A DNA stretch of 5,304 nucleotides from an uncultured Tissierellia bacterium (GTDB lineage Bacteria > Bacillota > Clostridia > Tissierellales > Peptoniphilaceae): assembly GCA_902489375.1 (NCBI GenBank), contig CABTZP010000089.1:1-5304 (forward strand). The letters run 5' to 3'. The translations under genes were made by a program, and so were the position numbers. The notes below the pieces were generated by a model. That model was not told the DNA's origin and made no database searches. It saw only the letters and a program-made list of their open reading frames with translations. This document shows positions 1 through 5,256 of the stretch, one piece after another (within the stretch, counting starts at the first letter, position 1; the number at the start of each line of letters is the position of its first letter).

Positions 1-96
1 ATCCGACACCTCAACCACGTCTTGTATATTTGCGTCTTCCATGCCCTTGGCTTCCACCAGAGGGCCAGAGACCTTTGTAATAATTCCTTGTTTCAA
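1..96 (-). CDS. ntpA: V-type ATPase catalytic subunit A, N-terminal fragment (cut by window edge)
   Basis: Only the first 32 codons are present; the rest lies beyond position 1. Subunit A is the ATP-hydrolysing subunit of the cytoplasmic A3B3 head. The visible peptide begins MKQGIITKVSGPLVEAKGM and continues through DANIQDVVEVSD. This is the typical start of the family's N-terminal beta-barrel domain, with the conserved K-V-S-G-P-L-V stretch. The start is TTG, read as Met. It is chosen because the strong site AAAGGAGGAGG lies at 101-111 and the conserved peptide begins right at this codon. The next in-frame ATG (codon 19) would remove the conserved strand. The gene follows subunit F after 13 nt, and its ribosome binding site overlaps F's stop codon, which suggests translational coupling. 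The P-loop and other catalytic motifs lie outside the window, so activity cannot be judged. Confidence 0.93.
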   Translation of the reverse strand, partial: MKQGIITKVSGPLVEAKGMEDANIQDVVEVSD

Positions 97-100
97 TGGG

Positions 101-111
101 CCTCCTCCTTT
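101..111 (-). promoter_or_regulatory. Strong ribosome binding site supporting the TTG start of subunit A
   Basis: The minus strand reads AAAGGAGGAGG, then CCCA, then TTG. Its first two A bases are the last two bases of the TAA stop of subunit F, so ribosomes ending F would stand on the initiation site of A. The site makes up for the non-ATG start and settles the choice of TTG at 96. Confidence 0.8.
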
Positions 112-418
112 AGAAAATATCCATTCCAACTGCTTTTTTGACGTTCTCAGATATATTGTCCATGCCCATACCCAGAGAACCTTGGCTGCTTGGAATCATG
201 ACAATAGCAGGGATTGGCTTATCTTTGTATTGGTTGATCGTCTCTGGAACGCGAGCTGCATAGGCTTCGGTCATATAGATGACCGCATAATCCTGGCGGG
301 CCAACTTATCGACCGTATTACGAATTTCCGAATCTTCAACGGGAGTAAAAACGTCGACTCCGATCGCCCGGAAGGCCAGGACAGATCCCTTATCACCAAT
401 AACCGCGACTTTATTCAT
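110..418 (-). CDS. atpF/ntpG: V-type ATPase central-stalk subunit F (NtpG in E. hirae naming)
   Basis: This 102-residue soluble protein has the usual family length. Subunit F binds subunit D in the rotating central axle that links the A3B3 head to the membrane ring. Family marks include the N-terminal strand and turn MNKVAVIGDKGSVLAFRAIG (1-20), the V-F-T-P segment near 23-26, the acidic helix around 28-41, the strand YAVIYMTE (44-51), and the P-A-I-V-M-I-P-S-S-Q-G-S-L-G stretch (70-83). The last is followed by a C-terminal helix ending KKAVGMDIF. The fold expected is a small Rossmann-like alpha/beta domain with a mobile C-terminal helix. The ATG lies inside the end of subunit C (8-nt overlap, ATGAATAA), and a GAGG element a few bases upstream can serve as ribosome binding site. 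The overlap suggests coupled translation with C. Gene names differ between systems: this is 'F' in Thermus, archaea and eukaryotes but NtpG in Enterococcus. Confidence 0.95.
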   Translation of the reverse strand: MNKVAVIGDKGSVLAFRAIGVDVFTPVEDSEIRNTVDKLARQDYAVIYMTEAYAARVPETINQYKDKPIPAIVMIPSSQGSLGMGMDNISENVKKAVGMDIF

Positions 419-1436
419 GGATCCTCATCCTTTCTTTAATTGCTTCGGGCGCAATGCCAACGCGTTTTCCACTTAAGAGGATCCGCAGGTTCTGAATTTC
501 CGTTTCTAAGATGACAAAATAGCAAAATAGAACCTCCGGACCGGTGGGGGTGCGGGCACCCTTCTTTGCCATAGAAAGAGCTACGTTATCCTTTGCTCTT
601 TCTAAAGCGGTAATATCTTGATTGGCCTGGTAATCAGCGACCGCCTTTTCAAATTCCTGACCCAGCTGAGCCTTGTGAAGGAGGGAACCAATCTCCGGTT
701 CAGGCATGGGATATCGTTCAATGAATTCTTCCGGATGAATCGCTCCACCTTCTAAAAGCACCAGGGCAAAAAAGTCCTTGGTCTTCTCCTGTCTTCTTGC
801 CCGGTAGAAGGAGAGAAAATTAGTGACATCCGTGAGCTTCTGAGCGTATGCCTTAAAGAACTCAACCTCACTGTTTTCTGCCAATTCCTTCATCATTTTA
901 AAGGACCAGCGATCCAGAACAAAGTCCAGCTCCTGCGCGTCCTGTGTTTTTACCCAGGTTTTCCGCCCCTCAGCAACCGCTTTTTGGGGTAAAGTTTCTT
1001 CGGGATTGGAAGAGGGAGCGTGGAGCCATTCCTTCACCTGGCTGACGGGAAGAGAACCGAAGGGGAACTTCAAGGGTTCATAGTCTACCTCGTGTTTTCC
1101 CTTCGTCTTGAGACCATCAAGAGGGGTTTCCTGCTTAATCAAAAGTTTGAGATTGTGCAGGTCGTATTTCAGATAAAGAAAGTTCTTCAGCGGCTCATCT
1201 TCGATCAGCTCCGAAATCTCATTCGCCCGGCTTTTAAAAGCCTCGCCCAGAGCAATTTCAAAATCCTCAGGATGATCCAGCTTGTCAAAAAATTCGCTGT
1301 ACCGGGTTTCGCGGAGAACAGCTGCCGCCTCCCCGATATTCGGGCTTTGAAGAAGGCGCTGCCATTGCTGACTGGTTATGAAGCCTTTTTCCATGACACG
1401 AATGGCCATAGAGGCATAGGCAAATTCTTGCGCCAT
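411..1436 (-). CDS. ntpC: V-type ATPase central-stalk/ring adaptor subunit C (AC39 / d family)
   Basis: A 341-residue, mostly helical protein without membrane segments, close to the usual size of about 320-350 residues for bacterial subunit C (equivalent to eukaryotic subunit d). It sits as a funnel-shaped socket on the K ring and holds the D/F axle. Sequence support: an N-terminal Y-A-S-M-A-I-R-V-M-E motif (7-16); repeated short helical segments; E-D-E-P-L-K-N-F-L-Y-L-K-Y-D-L-H-N-L-K (79-97), the family's most recognisable stretch; and a C-terminal F-C-Y-F-V-I-L-E-T-E-I-Q-N-L-R-I-L-L-S-G-K segment that repeats the same theme. The family has three related helical domains, consistent with this. 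Start ATG 1436 lies 6 nt after the stop of subunit E. The purine-rich GAAAGGTAGG spanning that stop is the only ribosome binding site candidate and is weaker than others here, so C is probably translated by coupling to E. Confidence 0.93.
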   Translation of the reverse strand: MAQEFAYASMAIRVMEKGFITSQQWQRLLQSPNIGEAAAVLRETRYSEFFDKLDHPEDFEIALGEAFKSRANEISELIEDEPLKNFLYLKYDLHNLKLLIKQETPLDGLKTKGKHEVDYEPLKFPFGSLPVSQVKEWLHAPSSNPEETLPQKAVAEGRKTWVKTQDAQELDFVLDRWSFKMMKELAENSEVEFFKAYAQKLTDVTNFLSFYRARRQEKTKDFFALVLLEGGAIHPEEFIERYPMPEPEIGSLLHKAQLGQEFEKAVADYQANQDITALERAKDNVALSMAKKGARTPTGPEVLFCYFVILETEIQNLRILLSGKRVGIAPEAIKERMRIHE

Positions 1437-1442
1437 CGCCGC

Positions 1443-1988
1443 CTACCTTTCTTCAATCAATGACAATACGGTTGCATCCATAGAGCCGCGGAGGGAATCA
1501 ACCACTTCGTTGAAATCGTAGTTGTCTCTAACCCCCCCTTTGACAATGCGGAAGCCGCTTTTTAAATCATCGACTTTCTTTACGGTAACTTTGTCTGTCG
1601 TATAGTTGCGGAAGGAAGGAATTTCCAAAACTGTCGACTTGTCAAAGGTCCTATTGCCAAGGGTCTTGTCGATAATCGCCTGATAGGCGGCATCGTCCAT
1701 CCCCATGAGTTCTTTTTTTGCCAGATCGAATGCCCGGCTCACCGTATCCTGCTTTGCCTGCAGAACTTCGTTGCGCACTTCCCTTTCCGCTCCGGTCCGG
1801 ATACGGTCCTGGATTTGCAGAGCCAAAGTCTCTTTGCTGGCTTCTTTGTTGGTCAGTTCCTGATTTAACCCTTCAAGCATCTGTTCTCGATTTGCCTTGG
1901 CCTTTTCTTCTGCCTGAGCAATCAAGCTGTCGACCTCTTTCCGGGCTTCCGAAACGATATTGTCTATAATTTTGTCTAAATTCGACAT
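1443..1988 (-). CDS. ntpE: V-type ATPase peripheral-stalk subunit E
   Basis: This soluble stator subunit pairs with the G/H subunit to form the peripheral stalk that holds the A3B3 head still against the rotor. The N-terminal half (about 1-100) is a long charged helix rich in E, K, Q and A, typical of the right-handed coiled coil with its partner. The C-terminal part (about 105-181) is the globular domain that caps the head. It carries L-E-I-P-S-F, then K-S-G-F-R-I-V-K-G-G-V-R-D-N-Y-D-F, a well-recognised family segment, and ends in a helix LSLIEER. Two tandem ATGs occur at 1991 and 1988. The AGGAGG site sits 2 nt from the first and 5 nt from the second, so 1988 (181 residues) is preferred; using 1991 adds one Met. 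The gene follows K after about 35 nt with two nearby in-frame stops (TAA, TAG) at the end of K. Confidence 0.93.
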   Translation of the reverse strand: MSNLDKIIDNIVSEARKEVDSLIAQAEEKAKANREQMLEGLNQELTNKEASKETLALQIQDRIRTGAEREVRNEVLQAKQDTVSRAFDLAKKELMGMDDAAYQAIIDKTLGNRTFDKSTVLEIPSFRNYTTDKVTVKKVDDLKSGFRIVKGGVRDNYDFNEVVDSLRGSMDATVLSLIEER

Positions 1989-2024
1989 CATATCCTCCTT
2001 TCGGCCTACGCCTGACTAGAGGAC

Positions 2025-2507
2025 TTAAGCCCTGGAAACAAAGATCAAAGACATAATGAAAGCGAGGATGGCGTAAGTTTCAACCATAACGGCGTAGATA
2101 ACACCCTTCATCGACTGGGATTCATTTTTCGCTAAGATCTCAAGTCCGGAGTAAGCAACCTTGGACTGGTGAAGAGCAGAGAGTTTACCAACAACAGCGA
2201 TGGGCAGGCAGGCTAAAAAGATGTAAATTCCAGAATCTAATGCCAGATCCGGTGCGAACTTTGTCATGGCGATAATGCCAATGATCATGCCATAAAGACC
2301 CTGGGTACCTGGAAGCAGCTGAAGAATCAGAGATTTACCGAACTTTGCCGGGTCATCAATGACGATTGGGGCCGCGCCCTGACCAACATGGCTGACGCCC
2401 TGTGCGGAGCCGATTCCGGGAAGGATAACGGCGAGAACCGCACCACCTAATGCAAATAAGATGCCGCCATGTTGCCCAAAAAGATCTGCAAGTAACTTCA
2501 TAAACAT
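2025..2507 (-). CDS. ntpK: V-type ATPase membrane rotor-ring subunit K (proteolipid, Na+-type ligands)
   Basis: A 160-residue, four-helix membrane protein made of two fused hairpins, matching the length of Enterococcus hirae NtpK (about 156). Membrane segments lie near 15-35, 58-82, 92-112 and 134-158. Each hairpin opens with related glycine-rich text (GIGSAQGV in the first). The ion-binding signature is intact: L65, T68, Q69 and Y72 in LLPGTQGLYG, Q114 in ALHQSKVA, and the essential carboxylate E143 in MVETYAIL. These align with L61, T64, Q65, Y68, Q110 and E139 of E. hirae NtpK. Of these, L61, T64, Q65, Q110 and E139 coordinate Na+. The first hairpin has Gly (G67) where the carboxylate would be, so there is one ion site per four helices, as expected for a pump-type ring. 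ATG 2507 lies 10 nt after AGGAGG; a second in-frame ATG at 2501 is further away. Confidence 0.96.
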   Translation of the reverse strand: MFMKLLADLFGQHGGILFALGGAVLAVILPGIGSAQGVSHVGQGAAPIVIDDPAKFGKSLILQLLPGTQGLYGMIIGIIAMTKFAPDLALDSGIYIFLACLPIAVVGKLSALHQSKVAYSGLEILAKNESQSMKGVIYAVMVETYAILAFIMSLIFVSRA

Positions 2508-2526
2508 AATTCAATGTCCTCCTAAT

Positions 2527-4482
2527 TTAATTAAAATTGATATATTTTGCCTCGGGGCGTAACCTCTTGAAAGGTTTTCCGCCGCCTTCATAAAATTTGC
2601 CAAAAAACTCAACATAGATCAGACGCATGGAATGAACATACGCGGAAAGTCCACTCAGGAAAAGGTTGAATAAGTGAAGCACCACTAGGAGCAGAGCCGC
2701 AAAGACCATGCCAATAATCCCTCGGTTTGCCAACATTCCTGCGATCATATTAAAGGAAAGCCCGATAAAAGCACTGGAAAGGGCCAGCGCCGTAATTCGG
2801 GTATAGGAAGCAAAATCTCCGATATAGCCGGTTACCCCGTAGAGATTGTAAAGCCCCCAGGCAAAGCGACCGACTCCCTTTTCCTCCCGTGCGGAGAAAA
2901 GAACGATCATCACCGCGCCGACAATGGCAAGGCCAAAGCCAATGTTCTTGACCATGGGCCCCCAATTCATAAACGAAGCAAGGCCGCCGACCAGTAGACC
3001 GGCTAAGAGCATGATCCAGCTAAAGGAATCATAGACCGCGCCCTTGGGATCGTTCAAACGGAAATTCTTTACCGCTGTCAGCGCCAGGCCCGCAAAAATG
3101 TTCACAATCCCCACAACAACAGAAAAGGCGATCATGGGCATATAGAACTTGGTCGGATCAATGATCAGCGGCTTCATGGGAATCAGGCCGCCGAAAATGG
3201 ATCCAAAGCAAAGGCCGGCAATCATCGTCGGAATACTCAAAATCTGGAAAAACTTCATTGAATTTCGAGTCGCCGGCTTTAATTTCAGACCATGTAGGGC
3301 CAGGGTGGCGGCAATGAACAGGATCACACCATAGCCAAAGTCGCCAATCATAATCCCGAAGAAAAGGATATACCAGGGTGCCATAAGGGGCGTCGGATCC
3401 ATTTCTTTATATTGGGGTAAAGAGAAAGTCTCGACAATACTTTCGAAAGGGCTGAAGAAGGAGCTGTTTTTCAGCTGAATGGGAACCTCAGGGTCCTCAA
3501 CATCCGCTGCCTGGGACTCAAACACGTAGGTTCCTTCTTCCAACTGGGTTTTCAAGATTTGTTCGAATTCGCCTAAGCGTTCTGTGGGAACATACCCATC
3601 CACAAGGGACATTTTATCGGTTTGGGCCATGTTCTTTTCCGACTCAGAAAGGCGCTTTCTATAAGCTTCCAGCTCGTAAGCGGTCTCTAAAAGGGAACGC
3701 TTGTTTTTTTCTAAATCTTTTAATTGTTCAATATCCTTCGCGATATTGTTTTTCTCCTGCTGAATCTCTTTTTCTTTTTCAGCAATTTGATCTTGAATCG
3801 TCCCTTCTCCTTTGAATGCGACAGGAGCAAAGCCGATATCATGGAGGAAATTTTCCAGCTTCTGATTATCACCATGGGTTATAAGAAGAAGATTGGCAAT
3901 TTTCTCATTCGAGTAGAGAACCTCCAAATAGGTGTCCTGGGCTTCAGTGGCAACGAATCGGCGTATTTCTTCCAGCCAGCGCACGGCAATGGATCCCATG
4001 CGGACCTTTACCGATTCCACTTTGTCAACCTGCTCCAAAGGGACATCCAGATTTTTCCAGTAAGAGAGCGCATCCATCTGCTCACGAAGGCGGCCAATTT
4101 GGTCCTCCGACCTGGTCTTGGCCTCCTTTAATGAGAGGATTTCTTTGACGACCTCTTCCGGATGATTTTCTTTGACCAGTTCCTCACCTTGTTTAAAGTC
4201 AAAATCAGGCAGGGCATTGCTCAATTTTTGCTTAAAAGTCAACTTCTCCTCTTTATACGCGTCGAGGATTTGAATTGCTTCCTCCAGCCGGCTCATATTC
4301 TCGCTGGCTGCGGTGATGGTCTTGTTGGTATCGAGATTGGTGACGCCGGCTTTGACCAGGTCTTCCATATCCTTGACTTCATCCAACTGCACATCATCAA
4401 ACTCTTGAAGGGCGCGCATTAAATGGGGCCGATCTTTTGCAAAAAACATGAGGTGAAACTTAGTCATCTTAACGATTGCCAT
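2527..4482 (-). CDS. ntpI: V-type ATPase membrane stator subunit I (a-subunit family)
   Basis: A 651-residue protein of normal family length (E. hirae NtpI is about 660). It supplies the two ion half-channels next to the K ring and anchors the peripheral stalks. The N-terminal half (1-360) is cytoplasmic, with coiled-coil helices near 50-80, 100-140 and 225-290. The C-terminal half holds seven or eight membrane helices, near 370-397, 410-435, 448-470, 485-505, 513-531, 563-588 and 590-616. Signatures include W-Y-I-L-F-F-G-I-M-I-G-D-F-G-Y-G (370-385), the key arginine R562 in F-A-S-Y-T-R-I-T-A-L-A-L-S that faces the ring carboxylate, and H617 and R620 in the motif V-H-S-M-R-L-I-Y-V-E-F-F, corresponding to the second functional arginine of yeast Vph1. 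ATG 4482 lies within the last codons of the preceding stalk gene (14-nt overlap). GAGGTG, 7 nt upstream, serves as ribosome binding site. Confidence 0.96.
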   Translation of the reverse strand: MAIVKMTKFHLMFFAKDRPHLMRALQEFDDVQLDEVKDMEDLVKAGVTNLDTNKTITAASENMSRLEEAIQILDAYKEEKLTFKQKLSNALPDFDFKQGEELVKENHPEEVVKEILSLKEAKTRSEDQIGRLREQMDALSYWKNLDVPLEQVDKVESVKVRMGSIAVRWLEEIRRFVATEAQDTYLEVLYSNEKIANLLLITHGDNQKLENFLHDIGFAPVAFKGEGTIQDQIAEKEKEIQQEKNNIAKDIEQLKDLEKNKRSLLETAYELEAYRKRLSESEKNMAQTDKMSLVDGYVPTERLGEFEQILKTQLEEGTYVFESQAADVEDPEVPIQLKNSSFFSPFESIVETFSLPQYKEMDPTPLMAPWYILFFGIMIGDFGYGVILFIAATLALHGLKLKPATRNSMKFFQILSIPTMIAGLCFGSIFGGLIPMKPLIIDPTKFYMPMIAFSVVVGIVNIFAGLALTAVKNFRLNDPKGAVYDSFSWIMLLAGLLVGGLASFMNWGPMVKNIGFGLAIVGAVMIVLFSAREEKGVGRFAWGLYNLYGVTGYIGDFASYTRITALALSSAFIGLSFNMIAGMLANRGIIGMVFAALLLVVLHLFNLFLSGLSAYVHSMRLIYVEFFGKFYEGGGKPFKRLRPEAKYINFN

Positions 4483-4792
4483 AATTCATCACCTCTTTGA
4501 TGATCTCTTTAACCGCTGGCTCCAGTGCGGAGTCGGGCAAAGATCTCCATTTTTCTGCCTTCTTTTTGGCTTCATCCAGCTGAGGCTGCACTTCTTTCAG
4601 AGCCTCCGCTCTCGTGTTTTCCTGGAAAGTTTTGATATCGTTGTCTGCTTCACTGCGAATTCGTTGTTCTTCCTGAACCAATTCCTCCGCCCACTGATCA
4701 CGCATGGAAGCTACCTTTTCTCGGCCTTCCTGCACGATCTGGCGAGCTTTTTCCTCAGCCTGAAGAATATCTTGAATCGCTTCTTTTGCCAT
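4469..4792 (-). CDS. ntpF/atpH: V-type ATPase peripheral-stalk subunit G/H (NtpF in E. hirae naming)
   Basis: First gene of the operon: 107 residues, almost wholly one charged helix. The sequence MAKEAIQDILQAEEKARQIV runs into a long E/K/Q/R/A-rich stretch to about residue 82. A short C-terminal segment with L-P-D-S-A-L-E-P-A-V-K-E-I-I-K-E-V (about 85-101) follows. This is the pattern of the V-ATPase G-type stalk subunit that wraps around subunit E. Such proteins diverge strongly, so the assignment rests on the helical pattern, size and position just before subunit I. The frame stays open upstream to a TTG at 4822. That start is rejected because the intervening codons encode the ribosome binding site itself (E-R-R-R-S). 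The perfect site AAAGGAGGAGG (4796-4806) stands 3 nt before ATG 4792. The 3' end overlaps subunit I by 14 nt. Confidence 0.9.
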   Translation of the reverse strand: MAKEAIQDILQAEEKARQIVQEGREKVASMRDQWAEELVQEEQRIRSEADNDIKTFQENTRAEALKEVQPQLDEAKKKAEKWRSLPDSALEPAVKEIIKEVMNYGNR

Positions 4793-4795
4793 AGA

Positions 4796-4806
4796 CCTCC
4801 TCCTTT
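4796..4806 (-). promoter_or_regulatory. Strong ribosome binding site that decides the operon's first start
   Basis: The minus strand reads AAAGGAGGAGG followed by TCT and ATG. It contains the full anti-16S complement in two overlapping registers (GGAGG ending 6 or 3 nt before the ATG). It fixes the start of the stalk gene at 4792 rather than the upstream TTG at 4822. The same 11-nt element stands before subunit A (101-111). Confidence 0.85.
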
Positions 4807-4820
4807 CCACTTTATTTTTC

Positions 4821-4830
4821 AAGGGCCCTT
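4821..4830. repeat. Perfect 10-bp palindrome AAGGGCCCTT
   Basis: A GC-centred perfect palindrome in otherwise A/T-rich DNA, 28 bp before the first ATPase start codon. Its centre is 31 bp (about three helical turns) from the centre of the palindrome at 4852-4861. In RNA the stem would have no loop, so if it is functional it is more likely a DNA site. Confidence 0.3.
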
Positions 4831-4851
4831 ATTCTAAATCGTTTATCTTCA

Positions 4852-4861
4852 TCTTATAAGA
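4852..4861. repeat. Perfect 10-bp palindrome TCTTATAAGA
   Basis: The ten bases read the same on both strands. It lies 60 bp upstream of the first ATPase start codon, within the predicted leader. It contains a TATAAG that resembles a -10 box on either strand but has no good -35 partner. It may be a regulator half-site or chance. Confidence 0.3.
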
Positions 4862-4885
4862 AGTCCTTAAAATCCCTTACGTTTT

Positions 4886-4918
4886 GGACCCGGAAAGTTA
4901 CAAAGTCTTCGCCGGTCC
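4886..4918 (-). promoter_or_regulatory. Imperfect hairpin in operon leader
   Basis: On the minus strand GGACC (4918-4914) pairs with GGTCC (4890-4886). Inside this, GG pairs with CC next to a one-base bulge, and AAG pairs with CTT around the loop ACTTTGTAA. This is the most GC-rich structured element of the leader. No T-run follows on the minus strand, so it is not an intrinsic terminator. The role is unknown; it could be part of a structured regulatory RNA or only stabilise the leader. Confidence 0.3.
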
Positions 4919-4937
4919 TTTGATCAGCTTCTAATCG

Positions 4938-4968
4938 AAAAAATAATCATGGAGATGTTCATGATCTC
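4938..4968 (-). promoter_or_regulatory. Alternative hairpins with T-run in operon leader (attenuator-like)
   Basis: On the minus strand, ATCATG (4965-4960) pairs perfectly with CATGAT (4951-4946) across an 8-nt loop. It is followed within two bases by six T residues (4943-4938), the shape of a weak intrinsic terminator. An overlapping second hairpin pairs GAGAT (4968-4964) with ATCTC (4956-4952) across a 7-nt loop. The two share bases and cannot form together. The stems are short and have few GC pairs, so real termination is uncertain. The dyad could instead be a protein binding site. Confidence 0.3.
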
Positions 4969-5033
4969 TGAAATCAGGTCTATTTCCCCGTCATGAAAAC
5001 ATTGTTATTTTTTAGTCGTAGTAGCTATCAGAT

Positions 5034-5062
5034 ATTGTAACCTATCCCTTAAGTGAATTCAA
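5034..5062 (-). promoter_or_regulatory. Candidate sigma-A-type promoter of the V-ATPase operon
   Basis: On the minus strand the -35 box is TTGAAT (5062-5057; 4 of 6 consensus positions) and the -10 box TACAAT (5039-5034; 5 of 6), with an ideal 17-bp spacer. Upstream of the -35 box (about 5063-5092) the sequence is almost entirely A/T, with an AAAATT/AATTTT dyad (5075-5090), as expected of an UP element. Transcription would start near 5027 and give a leader of about 235 nt before the first start codon. It is the best match seen on this strand, but it is a prediction from sequence alone. Confidence 0.5.
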
Positions 5063-5134
5063 AAGTATTTAATAAAAATTTAACAATTTTATACCTGAAA
5101 ATTGATTATCTTTCGCTTTCCTTGTGTACCCATT

Positions 5135-5206
5135 AAAATGTTGAAATTCTCACGTTTCTTTCCTTTTTTTCTTAAAAAAAGAACCCGATAAAAATGTTGG
5201 ATTTCT
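5135..5206 (+). repeat. Imperfect 16-bp direct repeat upstream of the tRNA promoter
   Basis: AAAATGTTGAAATTCT (5135-5150) recurs as AAAATGTTGGATTTCT (5191-5206): 14 of 16 bases agree, with starts 56 bp apart. The second copy ends 2 bp before the -35 box of the tRNA promoter. Between them lie T- and A-tracts (5164-5180). The function is unknown; the A-tracts could help promoter strength. Confidence 0.4.
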
Positions 5207-5208
5207 TC

Positions 5209-5237
5209 TTGACGAATGATCGATCCTTTGCTATATT
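5209..5237 (+). promoter_or_regulatory. Sigma-A-type promoter of the tRNA-Thr gene
   Basis: The -35 box is TTGACG (5209-5214) and the -10 box TATATT (5232-5237), each matching 5 of 6 consensus bases, with an exact 17-bp spacer. A TGC just before the -10 box makes it an extended -10 (TGn). The expected start point near 5244 is about 13 bp before the tRNA's first base. The spacer contains the palindrome GATCGATC (5218-5225). Confidence 0.8.
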
Positions 5238-5256
5238 AATTTTGTTACGCATAGAC

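Larger units (their letters stand above)
4793..5256. other. AT-rich divergent intergenic region between the ATPase operon and tRNA-Thr
   Basis: No credible protein gene is visible on either strand across these 464 bases; the short open frames seen lack convincing ribosome binding sites. From right to left the stretch holds: the tRNA promoter (5209-5237), an imperfect 16-bp direct repeat (5135-5150 and 5191-5206), A/T-rich tracts, a candidate promoter for the ATPase operon (5034-5062), a pair of alternative hairpins with a T-run (4938-4968), a longer hairpin (4886-4918), two 10-bp palindromes (4852-4861 and 4821-4830), and the ribosome binding site of the first ATPase gene. The base composition is clearly richer in A/T than the flanking genes. 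Confidence 0.8.

Noticed and set aside
1020..1463. Plus-strand open frame of 147 codons, and other long plus-strand frames inside the ATPase genes
   Set aside because: They are antisense to well-conserved subunits, have no ribosome binding sites and no recognisable protein features.
4469..4822. Longer 117-residue version of the first stalk subunit starting at TTG 4822
   Set aside because: The extra codons encode the ribosome binding site (read as E-R-R-R-S). ATG 4792 has a perfect site and gives the usual family N-terminus.
4829..4852. Seven-codon minus-strand frame (MKINDLE) in the leader, a possible leader peptide
   Set aside because: AAGGA lies too far upstream (11 nt), and no run of regulatory codons is present. 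A frame this short is expected by chance.
4831..4859. Second minus-strand promoter, TAGAAT (4836-4831) with TTATAA (4859-4854) as -35
   Set aside because: The -35 match is only 3 of 6 and there is no extended -10. It is weaker than the pair at 5034-5062, though a short leader from here cannot be excluded.
4993..5040. Fifteen-codon plus-strand frame (MKTLLFFSRSSYQIL)
   Set aside because: It has no ribosome binding site and no promoter facing it, and it overlaps the predicted -10 box of the opposite strand.
5155..5184. T-tract/A-tract (T7-CTT-A7) as an intrinsic terminator
   Set aside because: The only possible stem is pure A-T with a 3-nt loop, and no GC stem precedes a T-run. It is more likely bent, promoter-enhancing DNA.
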